Source: Pomphorhynchus laevis
Taxonomy: Eukaryota; Acanthocephala; Palaeacanthocephala; Echinorhynchida; Pomphorhynchidae
DNA length: 64,000 nt
Reading direction: 5' to 3'
Assembly (NCBI GenBank): GCA_012934845.2
Contig: WNNJ02000253.1
Coordinates: forward strand, 1-64,000
The position numbers and the translations under genes are program-made. Positions within the stretch are counted from its first letter, which is position 1. Every line of letters begins with the position of its first letter. Below the pieces are notes generated by a model, which worked only from the letters and a program-made list of their open reading frames with translations, ran no database searches and had not been told where the DNA came from. Shown in pieces: positions 11,404 through 20,959 of this stretch.

Positions 11404-12729
11404 TCGTACCGTCCTATTTTACTTCTCCCAACCCTCTCTAAACTCCTTGAGCGTCTCGTTCTTAAGCAAGTTAATACATATCTCTATTCCTCTAACTTAT
11501 TTCCTCCATTCCAAGCCGCTTTTCGCTCTAATTACTCTACCGAAATTGCATGTCTTAAAGTTTATAACGACTTACTCATATCGCGCGATCATAAATTATG
11601 TAGTGTCATAGTTTCTCTTGATCTATCGTCTGCTTTTGACATCGTCGATCACTCGATTCTTCTCCATCGCCTTCGTCATGATTATGGCTTCTCTTTACAC
11701 ACTGTATCATGGTTTTCTTCATATCTATCAAACCGTATATTTCGCGTCTATTCTAACTCTTCTCTCTCCCATCCTTCATCCATTCCGTCCGGTGTTCCAC
11801 AAGGCTCCGTATTAGGCCCTATACTTTTCTCTCTTCTTCTTGGTGATTTGTCTTCGATTTCTCATAAATTTAACTTCCATGTTATGCAATATGCTGATGA
11901 CATTCTCATCTATGCTCATGCACCTGTTTATCGTATTCACGATCTTAGTGTTTCCGCTTCGGACTGTCTTGTCTCAATTTCCAATCATCTTTCTTCCCTT
12001 CGCCTTTCTCTGAATCCTGATAAATCCAAAATTATGTGGATCCTACCTCGACGCCTCGGCTTCGAACCTCCCTCCGTATCATTAAATTCTACAATTCTTC
12101 CTATCGTTGATAATCTCGTTTTCCTAGGCTTCCATTTTGACAACCGACTTTCACTTAAACCTTTCGTTAGAGATAAAGTACGCTCATCTACCTTGATACT
12201 CCGCAACCTCCGTCAAGTTCGTAGATTGATCGATTTTCCTTCTTGTATGACTCTCATATCATCTCTCTTTTTTTCTAGACTCGATTATTGTCTTAGTCTA
12301 TTTTCCAACTCACCTAAATCCACTCTTCTTCCCCTACAACGCATCGTCAACGCAGCTGTCCGAATTCTCCTCCGTCTTCGTCGTTTTGATCATACATCCT
12401 ACCATCTTGCTTCTCTCGATTTGCCTACAATTTATTGTCGTGTTCAAATTCGTCTTCTTATCGTTGCTTTCCGCCTTGTAACTTTTCATACCCCTTCATT
12501 TCTCAACCTTCCTTTTCTTGATAATTCTCGTCCTGTTTACTGTTCCTTGCGTTCCTGTAATTCCCTTCTTTTACATGTCCCAAACTACTCTACCTCCTTT
12601 GGACTCCGCTCCTTCCTGGTGGCTGCTCCTCTATCGTGGAACCATCTGCCCATTCATATACGCCAATCAACTTCCTTGCCGTGCTTCAAACGACAAATCC
12701 GATCCCATTTTAACAATTTATCTGCTTGA
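11404..12729 (+). CDS. LINE reverse transcriptase (copy A), open frame
   Basis: About 441 codons without a stop. Motifs in order: SYRPILLLPTLSKLLERLV, FQAAFRSNYSTE, LDLSSAFDIVDH (palm A), GVPQGSVLGP (B), QYADDILIYAH (C, catalytic YADD), LSLNPDKSKIMW (D) and LGFHFDNRLS (E), then the C-terminal WNHLPIHIRQS region. The endonuclease is missing, so it is a fragment of ORF2 that cannot mobilise on its own. Its KSKIMW and QGSVLGP motifs match the family form better than copy D does. Confidence 0.85.
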   Translation, partial: SYRPILLLPTLSKLLERLVLKQVNTYLYSSNLFPPFQAAFRSNYSTEIACLKVYNDLLISRDHKLCSVIVSLDLSSAFDIVDHSILLHRLRHDYGFSLHTVSWFSSYLSNRIFRVYSNSSLSHPSSIPSGVPQGSVLGPILFSLLLGDLSSISHKFNFHVMQYADDILIYAHAPVYRIHDLSVSASDCLVSISNHLSSLRLSLNPDKSKIMWILPRRLGFEPPSVSLNSTILPIVDNLVFLGFHFDNRLSLKPFVRDKVRSSTLILRNLRQVRRLIDFPSCMTLISSLFFSRLDYCLSLFSNSPKSTLLPLQRIVNAAVRILLRLRRFDHTSYHLASLDLPTIYCRVQIRLLIVAFRLVTFHTPSFLNLPFLDNSRPVYCSLRSCNSLLLHVPNYSTSFGLRSFLVAAPLSWNHLPIHIRQSTSLPCFKRQIRSHFNNLSA

Positions 12730-12758
12730 CTTTCTCATTTTTGTTTGTGGACTTGTAA

Positions 12759-12775
12759 GCGTACAGCTTGTACGC
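12759..12775 (+). promoter_or_regulatory. LINE family 1 3'-end hairpin, copy A
   Basis: GCGTACA-GCT-TGTACGC: seven pairs, three-nt loop, preceded by TTGTAA and followed by ATTTGCCAC and the AT tail. Confidence 0.7.
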
Positions 12776-15051
12776 ATTTGCCACATTAAATAAATTTGTA
12801 TTATATTATAATTGTGATGATCTCGCTATCCGTCGTATACGTTCAACATAAGTCTCTCTAGTTGATTCTGCCCGCTCTTCTAATAATGCGTTATCAACAT
12901 CCACGCCAAATTACGGTTGTCAATGCTCGCGCTCCTTCGTACATCATAAAAATTAATATTATCTAGCACCCGAATCTTTCGAATTACTTATCTGTAGATC
13001 ATATCATCCGTTTCCACTTGAACTCGCTATCATATATCGTCCTGGATCTTCCCATCTTCCATCCAAGTTTTTCGATGAACTAGCTGATCTTCATTCTTAT
13101 TGTTTACTTTCAGAACTCCCACTGTTTGTACTAGGTGATTTCAACATTCGCTTGAACCGCCCTTCCGATTCTGATTCCATCAAACTTGTAAACATTCTTT
13201 CCAACTATAATCTCGATTACTTTGCAACCCTTTCACTTATATAATTAGCGGTACCCTTGATATCATTGCAACTCCGTGGTTTATCTACATATGCTTCATT
13301 TAATATACTAGATTCTGGTATCTGACCACTTTCTACTCACCCTAATTCATACTAACAGGTTGATCCATCTCGAGTCTCACATGCCTTCAATCGACAGTGG
13401 AAATTTCTCAATCGTACTTAATTTCGATCTAATACTCTTGGCTCTGCTCTTGTTTCACCTAATTCACCTTCCATTTCTGTCGATTTTCTATACTCTCTAT
13501 TTGACTCTGAGCTCACAACAGTTCTCGATTACATATTACCTCGCCGATCACACATTCGTAAGCGTTCTCGAAGCACACCATGGTTTGATTCTGATTGTGT
13601 GATTTTTAAGCCCCGTATGCGTCACGCTTTTTACATATATCTCCGTTTCCTGAAACGAGGTTCTACTTCTGTCTCCGAGTATCATGATGCCTTCCTAAAA
13701 ATTCGTAATTCTTATTGCTCTCTCCTACGAAGTGCACAATCTTCTTGCAGAATAAGCTCACTTCTTATGACCCAAAGTATACTTAGCGCACTTTGAACTC
13801 ACTCCTCTTGCGTTTTTCAATGCCTAGTAACATCGATCCAAACTTGTTTTCTTATCTTCAATCTAAATCTTCAAATACTTCATCTATCACTTTAACTCTC
13901 CAATCACCGACTGCCTCAATATAATTCTCTCTTCCTGAATTCCTATATCTCCGTCTCATTTCTTCTGCCGAAATTTCAAAAGTTCTCCTTTCATTGCCTA
14001 ACAAATATTCCCCGGCCGACTCTCTTCATATGTACTTACTTAAGCTTATTTGACATTCAGTATCTCTGTTTTTGACAACCTCTTTCAATTATTCTATCTG
14101 CAGCGGCAATTTTCCGTCAAACTTAAAATCAGTCATTGTCCGTCCACTTATGAAAAATAGGCTGTCGACAGTTCACTTCCTTTCGCACATCGTCCTATAT
14201 ATCTTATCACAACCTTATCAAAAATCTTCTAACGTTTAGTGTTAAATCAGGTTAATACGATTTTCTATCGTCAAATTTATATCCCTCGCTTCAATCTGCT
14301 TTTCGTTCTAATCATTCCACTGAACTATTGTATCACAGTCTTCGGTGATCTACAATCGCGAGAGGAAAAGCTTTGTAGCATCATAATCTTCCTCGATTTC
14401 TCATCTGCATTCGACATCGACGATCATTATATTCTTCTCTATCGGCTCTGTCATAACTATGGATTATCTAACTCCATTATAACTTGGTTTTCCTCTTATC
14501 TATATGACCATTCTTTCAGTGTTCATTTAGCTTCTTCCTCTCAACCGTCTTCTCTCGCCCACGATGTTCTTCAAGACTAAGTACTAGGTCCCGCTCTTTT
14601 CTTCTTTTCGGTGATCTCGCTTCAATAAAAAAACACAATTTTCCTGTTATGCAATATGCTGATGACATTCTCCTCTACTCTTATATACCCTCCTCTCAAA
14701 TCATGATCTTGCATTCACTTCATCCACTTGCATCTTATCCGTTTCTCAGCACCTTTTTTACTCACCTATTACTCAATTCTGCAAAATCTAAAATCATGTG
14801 GATCATTCCCTCTCACTTCAACATTACTCCACCTATTTTATATCTTTACTCAACCATTCTTACTGTCATTAATGCTATCGTATTCCTCGGTTTCCACTTT
14901 GATAAAAAACTTTCTCTCAAGTCATTTGTTTCGGATAAAGTCCGCTTCTCGTTCCTACTACTCCGTGATATTCGCCGTATTCGAAGGTTGATCGATTTCC
15001 GCTCATGTCTTTCCATTTTATCCGCCCTTTTATTTTCCCTAATCGATTATT

Positions 15052-15199
15052 TAAAAATATTTATTTTTACGTTGCAAGCGCGTGCCGGCGCACGCTTACA
15101 TGACCACAAAAAATCTTAATCATGTGTCGATAAGGTGGGTACGGAGGCGGTATTTGAATGTAATAAAGGAGGGAGCAAGACGGACGTCGAGAGGGAACT
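15052..15199 (-). mobile_element. CR1/L2-like LINE family 1, copy C: 148-bp 5'-truncated insertion
   Basis: Minus-strand 3' end only: C-terminal ORF2 codons (FPLDVRLAPSFITFKYRLR), stop, hairpin and AT tail. It splits the LIDYCLSLFS codons of copy B and is bracketed by the 7-bp target duplication GATTATT (15045-15051 and 15200-15206). The coding part resembles copy E rather than D, so it came from the E subfamily. Confidence 0.88.
15080..15095 (-). promoter_or_regulatory. LINE family 1 3'-end hairpin, copy C
   Basis: On the minus strand GCGTGC-GCCG-GCACGC: six pairs, four-nt loop. Stem pairs differ from copy A but remain complementary. Confidence 0.7.
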
Positions 15200-15565
15200 G
15201 ATTATTGTCTTAGCCTCTTCTCCAACTCTTCCAATACTACTCTCCAACGTCTACAAAGTATTGTAAACTTAGCAGCTCGCGTTTTCCTACGTCTACGCTG
15301 TTTTGACCACATACCTCAACATATTTTCAATATTTCCAGACATCCTATAATTAGCCATATCTCGATGAATTCTAATTCTCGATAAATATATATATCTAGA
15401 TGAATCTCGTCCTGCTTCTTTACCCTTGAGATTATTTCATTCACTTCTCCTCTGCACTCCAAATTATTCGACAAATTACAATAATTAGCTATAATTAGCC
15501 TCTGTTCTTTTCCTGTTGCTGCTCATCTTGCTTAATAATACAATAATTTATTTAACGTGGCAAAT

Positions 15566-15582
15566 GCGTGCAAAATGCACGC
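15566..15582 (-). promoter_or_regulatory. LINE family 1 3'-end hairpin, copy D
   Basis: On the minus strand GCGTGCA-TTT-TGCACGC: seven pairs, three-nt loop, in the same place relative to the tail as in copy A. Confidence 0.7.
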
Positions 15583-15634
15583 TTACATGACCACTAACAA
15601 ACAAAAAAGAACATCAAAAGTCACAGATAATTAG

Positions 15635-18523
15635 TTAATTGTTGAAATGGAATTGGATTTGGCGTTTGAAGCACGGCATAGATGTTGATTGGCGGATATG
15701 AATAGGCAGTTGATTCCACAAGAGAGGAGCAGACACGACGAAGGAGCGGAAGCCAAAAGAGGTAGAGTAGTTTGGGACATATAAAAGAAGGGAATTACGG
15801 GAACGCAGAGCACAATACACGGTACGAGAGTTGTCGAGAAAAGGAAGGTTGAGAAATGAAGGGGTATGAGAAGTTATAAGGCGAAAAGCAATGATAAGAA
15901 GACGAATTTGAACACGACAATAAATGGTAGGCCAATCAAGAGAAACAAGATAGTGGGATGTATGATCAAAACGACGAAGACGGAGGAGAACTCGGACGGC
16001 AGCGTTGATGATGCGTTGTAAAGGAAGAAGAGTGGATTTAGGTGAGTTGGAAAATAGACTAAGACAGTAATCAAGTCTTGAGAAAAGAAGAGAAGATATG
16101 AGAGTCATACAAGAAGGAAAATCGATCAATCTACGAACTTGACGGAGATTGCGGAGTATCAAGGTAGATGAGCGTACTTTATCACTAACGAAAGGTTTAA
16201 GTGAAAGTCGGTTGTCGAAATGAAAGCCTAGGAAAACGAGATTATCAACGATAGGAAGAATTGTAGAATTTAATGATACGGAAGGAGGTTCTACGCCGAA
16301 GCTTCGATGTAGGATCCTTTTAGATTTATCAGGATTCAAAGAAAGGCGAAGGGAAGAAAGATGATTGGAAATTGAGACAAGACAGCTGGAAACAGAAACA
16401 CTAAGATCATGAATACGATAAGCAGGTGCGTGAGCATAGATGAGAATGTCATCAGCATATTGCATAACATGGAAGTTAAATTTATGAGAAATCGAAGACA
16501 AGTCACCGAGAAGAAGAGAGAAAAGCATATGGCCTAATACGGAGCCTTGTGGAACACCGGTCGGGATGGATGAAGGATGGGAGAGAGAAGAGTTAGAATA
16601 GACGCGAAATGTACGGTTTGATAGATATGAAGAAAACCATGATACAGTGGGTAAAGAGAATCCATAATCATGACGAAGGCGATGGAGAAGAATCGAGTGA
16701 TCGACGATGTCAAAAGCAGACGATAGATCAAGAGAAACTATGACACTACATAATTTATGATCGCGCGATATGAGTAAGTCATTATAAACTTTAAGACAGA
16801 CAATTTCAGTAGAGTGATTAGAGCGAAAAGCGGCTTGGAAGGGAGGAAACAAGTTAGAGGAAAAGAGATATGTATTAACTTGCTTGAGAACGAGACGCTC
16901 AAGGAGTTTAGAGAGGGTTGGGAGAAGTGAGATTGGACGGTACGAAGATGGTAGTGAGGAGTCGAGATATTGCTTTTTGATGAGAGGACGAACAGTGGCG
17001 CATTTCCAGATGGAAGGAAATGTACGGCTACGGATGGACGAGTTGAACAATGTGGTTAGGAAGGGTGATATAGAGGAGCAGATATTTTTAAGCAAGTGAG
17101 TGGGAATTGGGTCAGAAGGAGAGGTTTTATTAGGTAATGACAGCAGAACCGAAGAAACTTCATCAGACGAAACGGGAAGAAGGTGGAATAGTTCTGGGAG
17201 GGAAGTATTTAAATAGAAAAGTGGGTACAAGGGGGCTACGGGTAGTAGGGAAAGTAAATTAGATAGCTTAGTTTGTAGATAAGAAGAAAATTCATCAGGA
17301 TTTATATTACAAGAAGTAGATGATCGTGAAAGAATTGAGTTTAAGATTTTCCAATGAGATTTAGAGTTGGAAGATGACTCGAGTTGATTTCGCCAAAAGA
17401 TAGTACGTTTAGTACGTATAAGAATAAGATGTGAACGGCGTAGAGAAAAGTAGGAATCACGGAGATTTGGAGGGAGTGAGTTGGGAGAACGTTTAAGAAA
17501 GCGATTATACACACGAAAAGAGTGACGGAGTCGACGCTTAGAAAGACTACAGTCAGAATCGAACCAGGCAGCATGGCGCAAGCGCTGAGAGCGTCGGAGT
17601 CGACTAGGCAGAAGTTTATTGATGATAGACATAAGTTCAGAATCAAACAGAATGCAGAGATCATCGGGAGAGAGATAGTTAAGAGGAAGTGAAAATAGTG
17701 AAGAATTGAGTAAGGCTGTGCAGAGAATAGGGATATCGAGAAGTTTCCAGGGTCGACTTGGTGTGGATATTGGTGGAGGCAGAGAAGGAGGATGGGGACG
17801 AGTAAAAGTAAGAGTGACAAGGAAATAATCGGACAAACCGGGATCAGTAATTGACAAGGAAGTATAGTCATTGAAGCATATAGGGACAGCAATGATGTCG
17901 AGAGCACCGCCGAGAATATGAGTTGGGCTTGTTGAAAGTAATTTATAGTTAAAATCAGAAAAAAGATTAGTTAAAGTGATAGAGTCAGCCGGGCGATCAA
18001 GACGAATGTTAAAGTCACCGAGAACAAAAGAAGGAGTATAAGACAATGAACAGTGAGACATAAGATCTGCAAGGTCTTTAAAGAAGATATGTGAGAGGGC
18101 AACTGAACCTGGACGGTATGCAATCACATGTTCCATATGGAAAGGAGTTGATAATCTGCATATGAGTAATTCGAACGAAGTGTAACGGATGTTAACGTTA
18201 ATTTTACGTAAAGACATTGGGTGACGAGCAATGGCAACTATACCGCCATGGTTAAAAGCAGTAGATGTATGAGAGGCAATTGGACGAGCTGATTCAACTA
18301 AAGAACAACCAGAGCGACATAGACGACGAATAGCAAGATCGTCGGAGTCACAATGCCAGGATTCGGCAATGCTGAGAATATCGATAGATAATTGATCGAA
18401 GATATCAAGGAGCATATCAGCTTTATAAAGAATGGAGTGAGTGTTGAATATACTAAGACGAAAAGTATGCTTAGGAGCGATATCGACTAGCGAAGAAGAC
18501 AAGGGGGAGAGATGGGACGCCAT
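15635..18523 (-). CDS. LINE ORF2 (endonuclease plus reverse transcriptase), copy D
   Basis: Open for 962 residues. N-terminal APE-like endonuclease, about residues 20-235: IAESWH, YRPGS, LGDFNIRLDRP and GALDIIAV are clear, but the family SDH motif reads LSDYFLV, so the catalytic His is Tyr (copy B still has DHFLL). Reverse transcriptase, about 470-760: SSYRPISLLPTLSKLLERL, LDLSSAFDIVDH, GVPQGSVLGH (usually GP), QYADDILIYAH, LSLNPDKSK, LGFHFDNRLS. Two residues are missing after KSK relative to copy A. The C-terminal region ends in the WNQLPIHIRQS block. The protein nicks target DNA and reverse transcribes its own RNA. The start at 18523 is the first ATG and overlaps ORF1. Large ORFs on the other strand and in other frames are shadows of it. 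Confidence 0.93.
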   Translation of the reverse strand: MASHLSPLSSSLVDIAPKHTFRLSIFNTHSILYKADMLLDIFDQLSIDILSIAESWHCDSDDLAIRRLCRSGCSLVESARPIASHTSTAFNHGGIVAIARHPMSLRKINVNIRYTSFELLICRLSTPFHMEHVIAYRPGSVALSHIFFKDLADLMSHCSLSYTPSFVLGDFNIRLDRPADSITLTNLFSDFNYKLLSTSPTHILGGALDIIAVPICFNDYTSLSITDPGLSDYFLVTLTFTRPHPPSLPPPISTPSRPWKLLDIPILCTALLNSSLFSLPLNYLSPDDLCILFDSELMSIINKLLPSRLRRSQRLRHAAWFDSDCSLSKRRLRHSFRVYNRFLKRSPNSLPPNLRDSYFSLRRSHLILIRTKRTIFWRNQLESSSNSKSHWKILNSILSRSSTSCNINPDEFSSYLQTKLSNLLSLLPVAPLYPLFYLNTSLPELFHLLPVSSDEVSSVLLSLPNKTSPSDPIPTHLLKNICSSISPFLTTLFNSSIRSRTFPSIWKCATVRPLIKKQYLDSSLPSSYRPISLLPTLSKLLERLVLKQVNTYLFSSNLFPPFQAAFRSNHSTEIVCLKVYNDLLISRDHKLCSVIVSLDLSSAFDIVDHSILLHRLRHDYGFSLPTVSWFSSYLSNRTFRVYSNSSLSHPSSIPTGVPQGSVLGHMLFSLLLGDLSSISHKFNFHVMQYADDILIYAHAPAYRIHDLSVSVSSCLVSISNHLSSLRLSLNPDKSKRILHRSFGVEPPSVSLNSTILPIVDNLVFLGFHFDNRLSLKPFVSDKVRSSTLILRNLRQVRRLIDFPSCMTLISSLLFSRLDYCLSLFSNSPKSTLLPLQRIINAAVRVLLRLRRFDHTSHYLVSLDWPTIYCRVQIRLLIIAFRLITSHTPSFLNLPFLDNSRTVYCALRSRNSLLLYVPNYSTSFGFRSFVVSAPLLWNQLPIHIRQSTSMPCFKRQIQFHFNN

Positions 18524-19861
18524 CGAATTTTTGGCCTTGTGTGTACAACGTGAAAATATCGATTGATTTGTCGTATAGATAAGGATGACTCGCCGTTTGC
18601 TTCACGTCGATGTTTCTCAATGCGAGCTAAATTGAGCTGGGCAATATCAGAAGGGGAGCGGTCAGGAAAGATACGACAAGTAGACGAAGTGGTAAGAAGT
18701 TTAAAACGTTGGGAAAGTACCAAGGATGCATGTGAACTATGTCGGAAAACGATTTTTAGGAGTGGAGGACTGAGATGATTGGATTTAGTGGATTTGTTTA
18801 AACGGATCAAAGATACAGGAGCGATATTATTGAAGAGGGATGGATTATTATCAGGAAGAATGGTTGCTAGGATAGACCTGAAAGCAGATACATCATCATC
18901 GAGGCGACATTGAGGAGAAGCAGATTCGGAAACCTTTAAATTAGATATGATAATGCATCGATCGCACGATGGAAAACGATTACGTGGTGGTGGACGGACA
19001 GACCTGGTAGTAGCAGAGGCAGAAGAGCAGATAAACGTGGGAATGACAGGGATGCTAAGTGAAGATTTAAGATAGTTTGGAGCATGTGTGACAGAAGTGG
19101 AGTGTTGAATCGGTTGATCGGAGATGTTACTAGAGATGATTTTGACGGAAGGATGTAAATTATTGATAGGTGGTACGGTTGGAGCATGTTTGACAGAAGT
19201 GGATTGTTGAATTGGTTGAACAGATATGTTACTGGAGATAATTTTGACAGAAAGATGTAAATTATTGAGAAGTGATACTTTAGAGATAGAGTAAGGAGTA
19301 CGTGAAGAGAAGAAAGAAGTATGAGATTTATTTAGATGTGGGGATGAATAGGAAAAATGAGGTACGAGATGAAGGCCTTTACTGTTTGTATTGTTAGGAA
19401 GATGAAGATTAAGGGAAGTTTTATTCGTAGTTAAAGGTGTGTGTGAGAGAAGTTTCAAGAACGGGTTTCATCGATGACGAAGGAGTTAGTAAGCAAACGG
19501 ATGACGACGATAGATTGGAAGATATGTTGTCGTTTGTTGATGTTCCATGTATAACAGTGGTCTGAGTCGACTGAGAGATATCATCAAGTTTATTTATTGA
19601 GCACAAATCTGTTTTGTTAGCGTTCAGAACGTCTCCACCGTTTGAGTGGTCATTCTTCATTAGCTTACCTACGAAAGCAGCACAACAGAAGCCGCAGAGG
19701 AAATTCCAATTTTAAACGTTGTCCTCGTCAGTGAAAGGAATGGCAACATGTATCCAAACATTGCAGTTCTCGTTGTCGCATCCAATTTGCTTTTCGATGT
19801 AAGCTTCCTTGACGGACTTGAGTTGCTGGCCGACATTTTTAGTTAGCTTTCTCTTTGCCAT
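18487..19861 (-). pseudogene. LINE ORF1 with PHD-like finger and RRM-like domain, copy D
   Basis: Probable start ATG 19861-19859. First segment (MAKRKLTKNVGQQL...) ends in CDNENCNVWIH; after a frame break near 19712 it continues as WNFLCGFCCAAF, together giving a C..C..W.H...W..C..C pattern like the PHD fingers found in some CR1-clade ORF1s. A second break lies near 19440, after which 18487-19458 is open. That part holds an internal duplication of about 29 residues (two runs of KIISSNIS with PIQ and ST.VTHAP) and an RRM-like C-terminal block (LLKIVFRHSSHASLVLSQRF, then CRIFPDRSPSDIAQLNLARI). ORF1 proteins bind the element RNA. The PHD call rests on spacing of Cys, His and Trp only. Confidence 0.75.
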
Positions 19862-19914
19862 AATAAAATGTTATTTAGTTAGTTATAATCAAGAATGTTT
19901 AAACTCCGTTAGTC

Positions 19915-20065
19915 TGCAAGTCGTTAGTTGTAAGTAGTTCGCGTTAGTTGTAAGTAGTCGTTAGTTGTAAGTAGCGAGCGGATGTCGTCGATGGTTGTCG
20001 ATAATTTGTCAAGCGGATGGTTGTCGATGGTTGTCGTTAGTTGTCGTCGAAGGTTGTCGTCGAAG
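19915..20065 (-). repeat. Short tandem motifs in the 5' UTR of LINE copy D
   Basis: On the + strand GTTAGTTGTAAGTAG occurs three times (about 19924-19975) and GGTTGTCG recurs five or more times (19990-20065). Repeats in LINE 5' UTRs can act as internal promoter modules; that role is inference here. Confidence 0.65.
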
Positions 20066-20141
20066 ATTGTAGTTTGATTGTTTTACAATCTTAGCGGACA
20101 AGATTTATTAGAAACCATTTTTTTGGTTTCTAAACCATTTT

Positions 20142-20310
20142 TTGCTTGGAGTTCGATCCTTTCGTACATCTGCTGGACTTGTTCATACTATTCAAAATTC
20201 GTCTGCGGAATTATTTTTTATCAGTTTGATCATTTTCTTCATTCTATGTAGGCTTGTAAACGCGTCGTTGCCACGCATTTGCTACTCAAAATAAATTTCT
20301 ATTTTTTTCA
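20142..20310 (+). mobile_element. 3' remainder of LINE copy B
   Basis: Continues copy B after the insertion of D: a degenerate FKIRLRNYF (family form FKRQIRSHF) followed by the family 3' tail with CTTGTAA, hairpin and ATTTGC, ending in an A/T tail near 20310. Confidence 0.75.
20262..20276 (+). promoter_or_regulatory. LINE family 1 3'-end hairpin, copy B
   Basis: GCGT-CGTTGCC-ACGC: only the four outer pairs are left in this old copy. Confidence 0.6.
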
Positions 20311-20959
20311 CAATGCTCTTATTGGGCTTAGCCTTCTCGCCGCCTTGCTATAATGTAGCGTCGCCAGTGGGTAAGGTATGTCTTTTTATCTCCAGCTATT
20401 GGCAATCTTTTGGTTTTATTTTCTTAACATTAAAGTTTGTTTAGATCGGACGTTTGGATGTGGGACTAACACAGATGGAATTATATTTCGTGGGATAAAT
20501 GGCTTTGCGGCGGTTTTAAACATCATTTAAGTAAAGTTCTTAGAAAATGCCTAGATTCTTTGATGGACGTATTTTAGAGTAACATTGTTTGAACAATAAT
20601 GCAGAGAGGCAGCCTCAGAGATGGTAGCTACATCTTTGATTTTAATATGTATTTTCTGATAGCTTTTTAAATATGAACATCCTCTTATCCAGTCTGGTTT
20701 ATTAAGTAAGCATTTGAGGTATATGGGCGAGCTGGATTGGGTTTATCGTTCATTTGATTAAGTACCTGATTTTTTGTAAATGGGTATACACGCTAAACCG
20801 TGCCGATTGATGAGTAGTGTCCCAATCTGTGATAATGTTGGCAGTGAGTGTAATCTTATCCCTTGTCATCGATTAATTTTATTTTTAGATTAGTCATAGG
20901 AGAATAGACGCTAGCAGTTTTATCTATTAAAATTGATATAAAAACGTATTGAGAGATAA

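Larger units (their letters stand above)
10625..12803 (+). mobile_element. CR1/L2-like LINE family 1, copy A (internally deleted)
   Basis: Contains ORF1 pieces (LDADVSAFRYLLS near 10650 and the RRM-like block LLSSSICRIFLDRLPSE near 11080), the first strand of the endonuclease (about 11240-11310), then a deletion that jumps to the reverse transcriptase, whose frame stays open from 11404 to 12729, followed by the family 3' tail ending near 12803. An AT-rich insertion (about 10740-10980) splits ORF1. The RT is close to that of copy D, so A belongs to the same subfamily. Confidence 0.85.
12804..15533 (+). mobile_element. CR1/L2-like LINE family 1, copy B (old host of two insertions)
   Basis: Begins 5'-truncated in the endonuclease (DDLAIRR near 12820), directly against the tail of copy A. 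Recognisable parts: LFVLGDFNIRLNRPSDS, DHFLLTL (the endonuclease SDH motif, so B keeps the catalytic His), the RT with FSSAFDIDDH-type palm A and QYADDILLYSY at about 14650. Many stops and frame changes show it is old. It is interrupted by copy C (15052-15199) and by full-length copy D; its last part resumes at 20142. Confidence 0.85.
15534..20141 (-). mobile_element. CR1/L2-like LINE family 1, copy D: near-complete 4.6-kb element
   Basis: Spans 5' UTR (19862-20141), ORF1 (18487-19861, two frame breaks), ORF2 (15635-18523, open) and a 3' UTR with hairpin and AT tail. It is bracketed by TTGCTT at 15528-15533 and 20142-20147, and the codons of copy B on either side fit together, which fixes both ends. 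ORF2 starts 37 nt inside the end of ORF1 in another frame, as expected for termination-reinitiation. Intact TSD and an open 962-codon ORF2 say it is the youngest copy here. It is probably immobile, given the ORF1 frame breaks and the endonuclease His change. Confidence 0.92.

Noticed and set aside
15874-18778. ORFs in other frames and on the opposite strand of LINE copy D (for example 17341-17907 minus, 16884-17099 plus)
   Set aside because: They shadow the long ORF2 and ORF1 frames and show no homology of their own.
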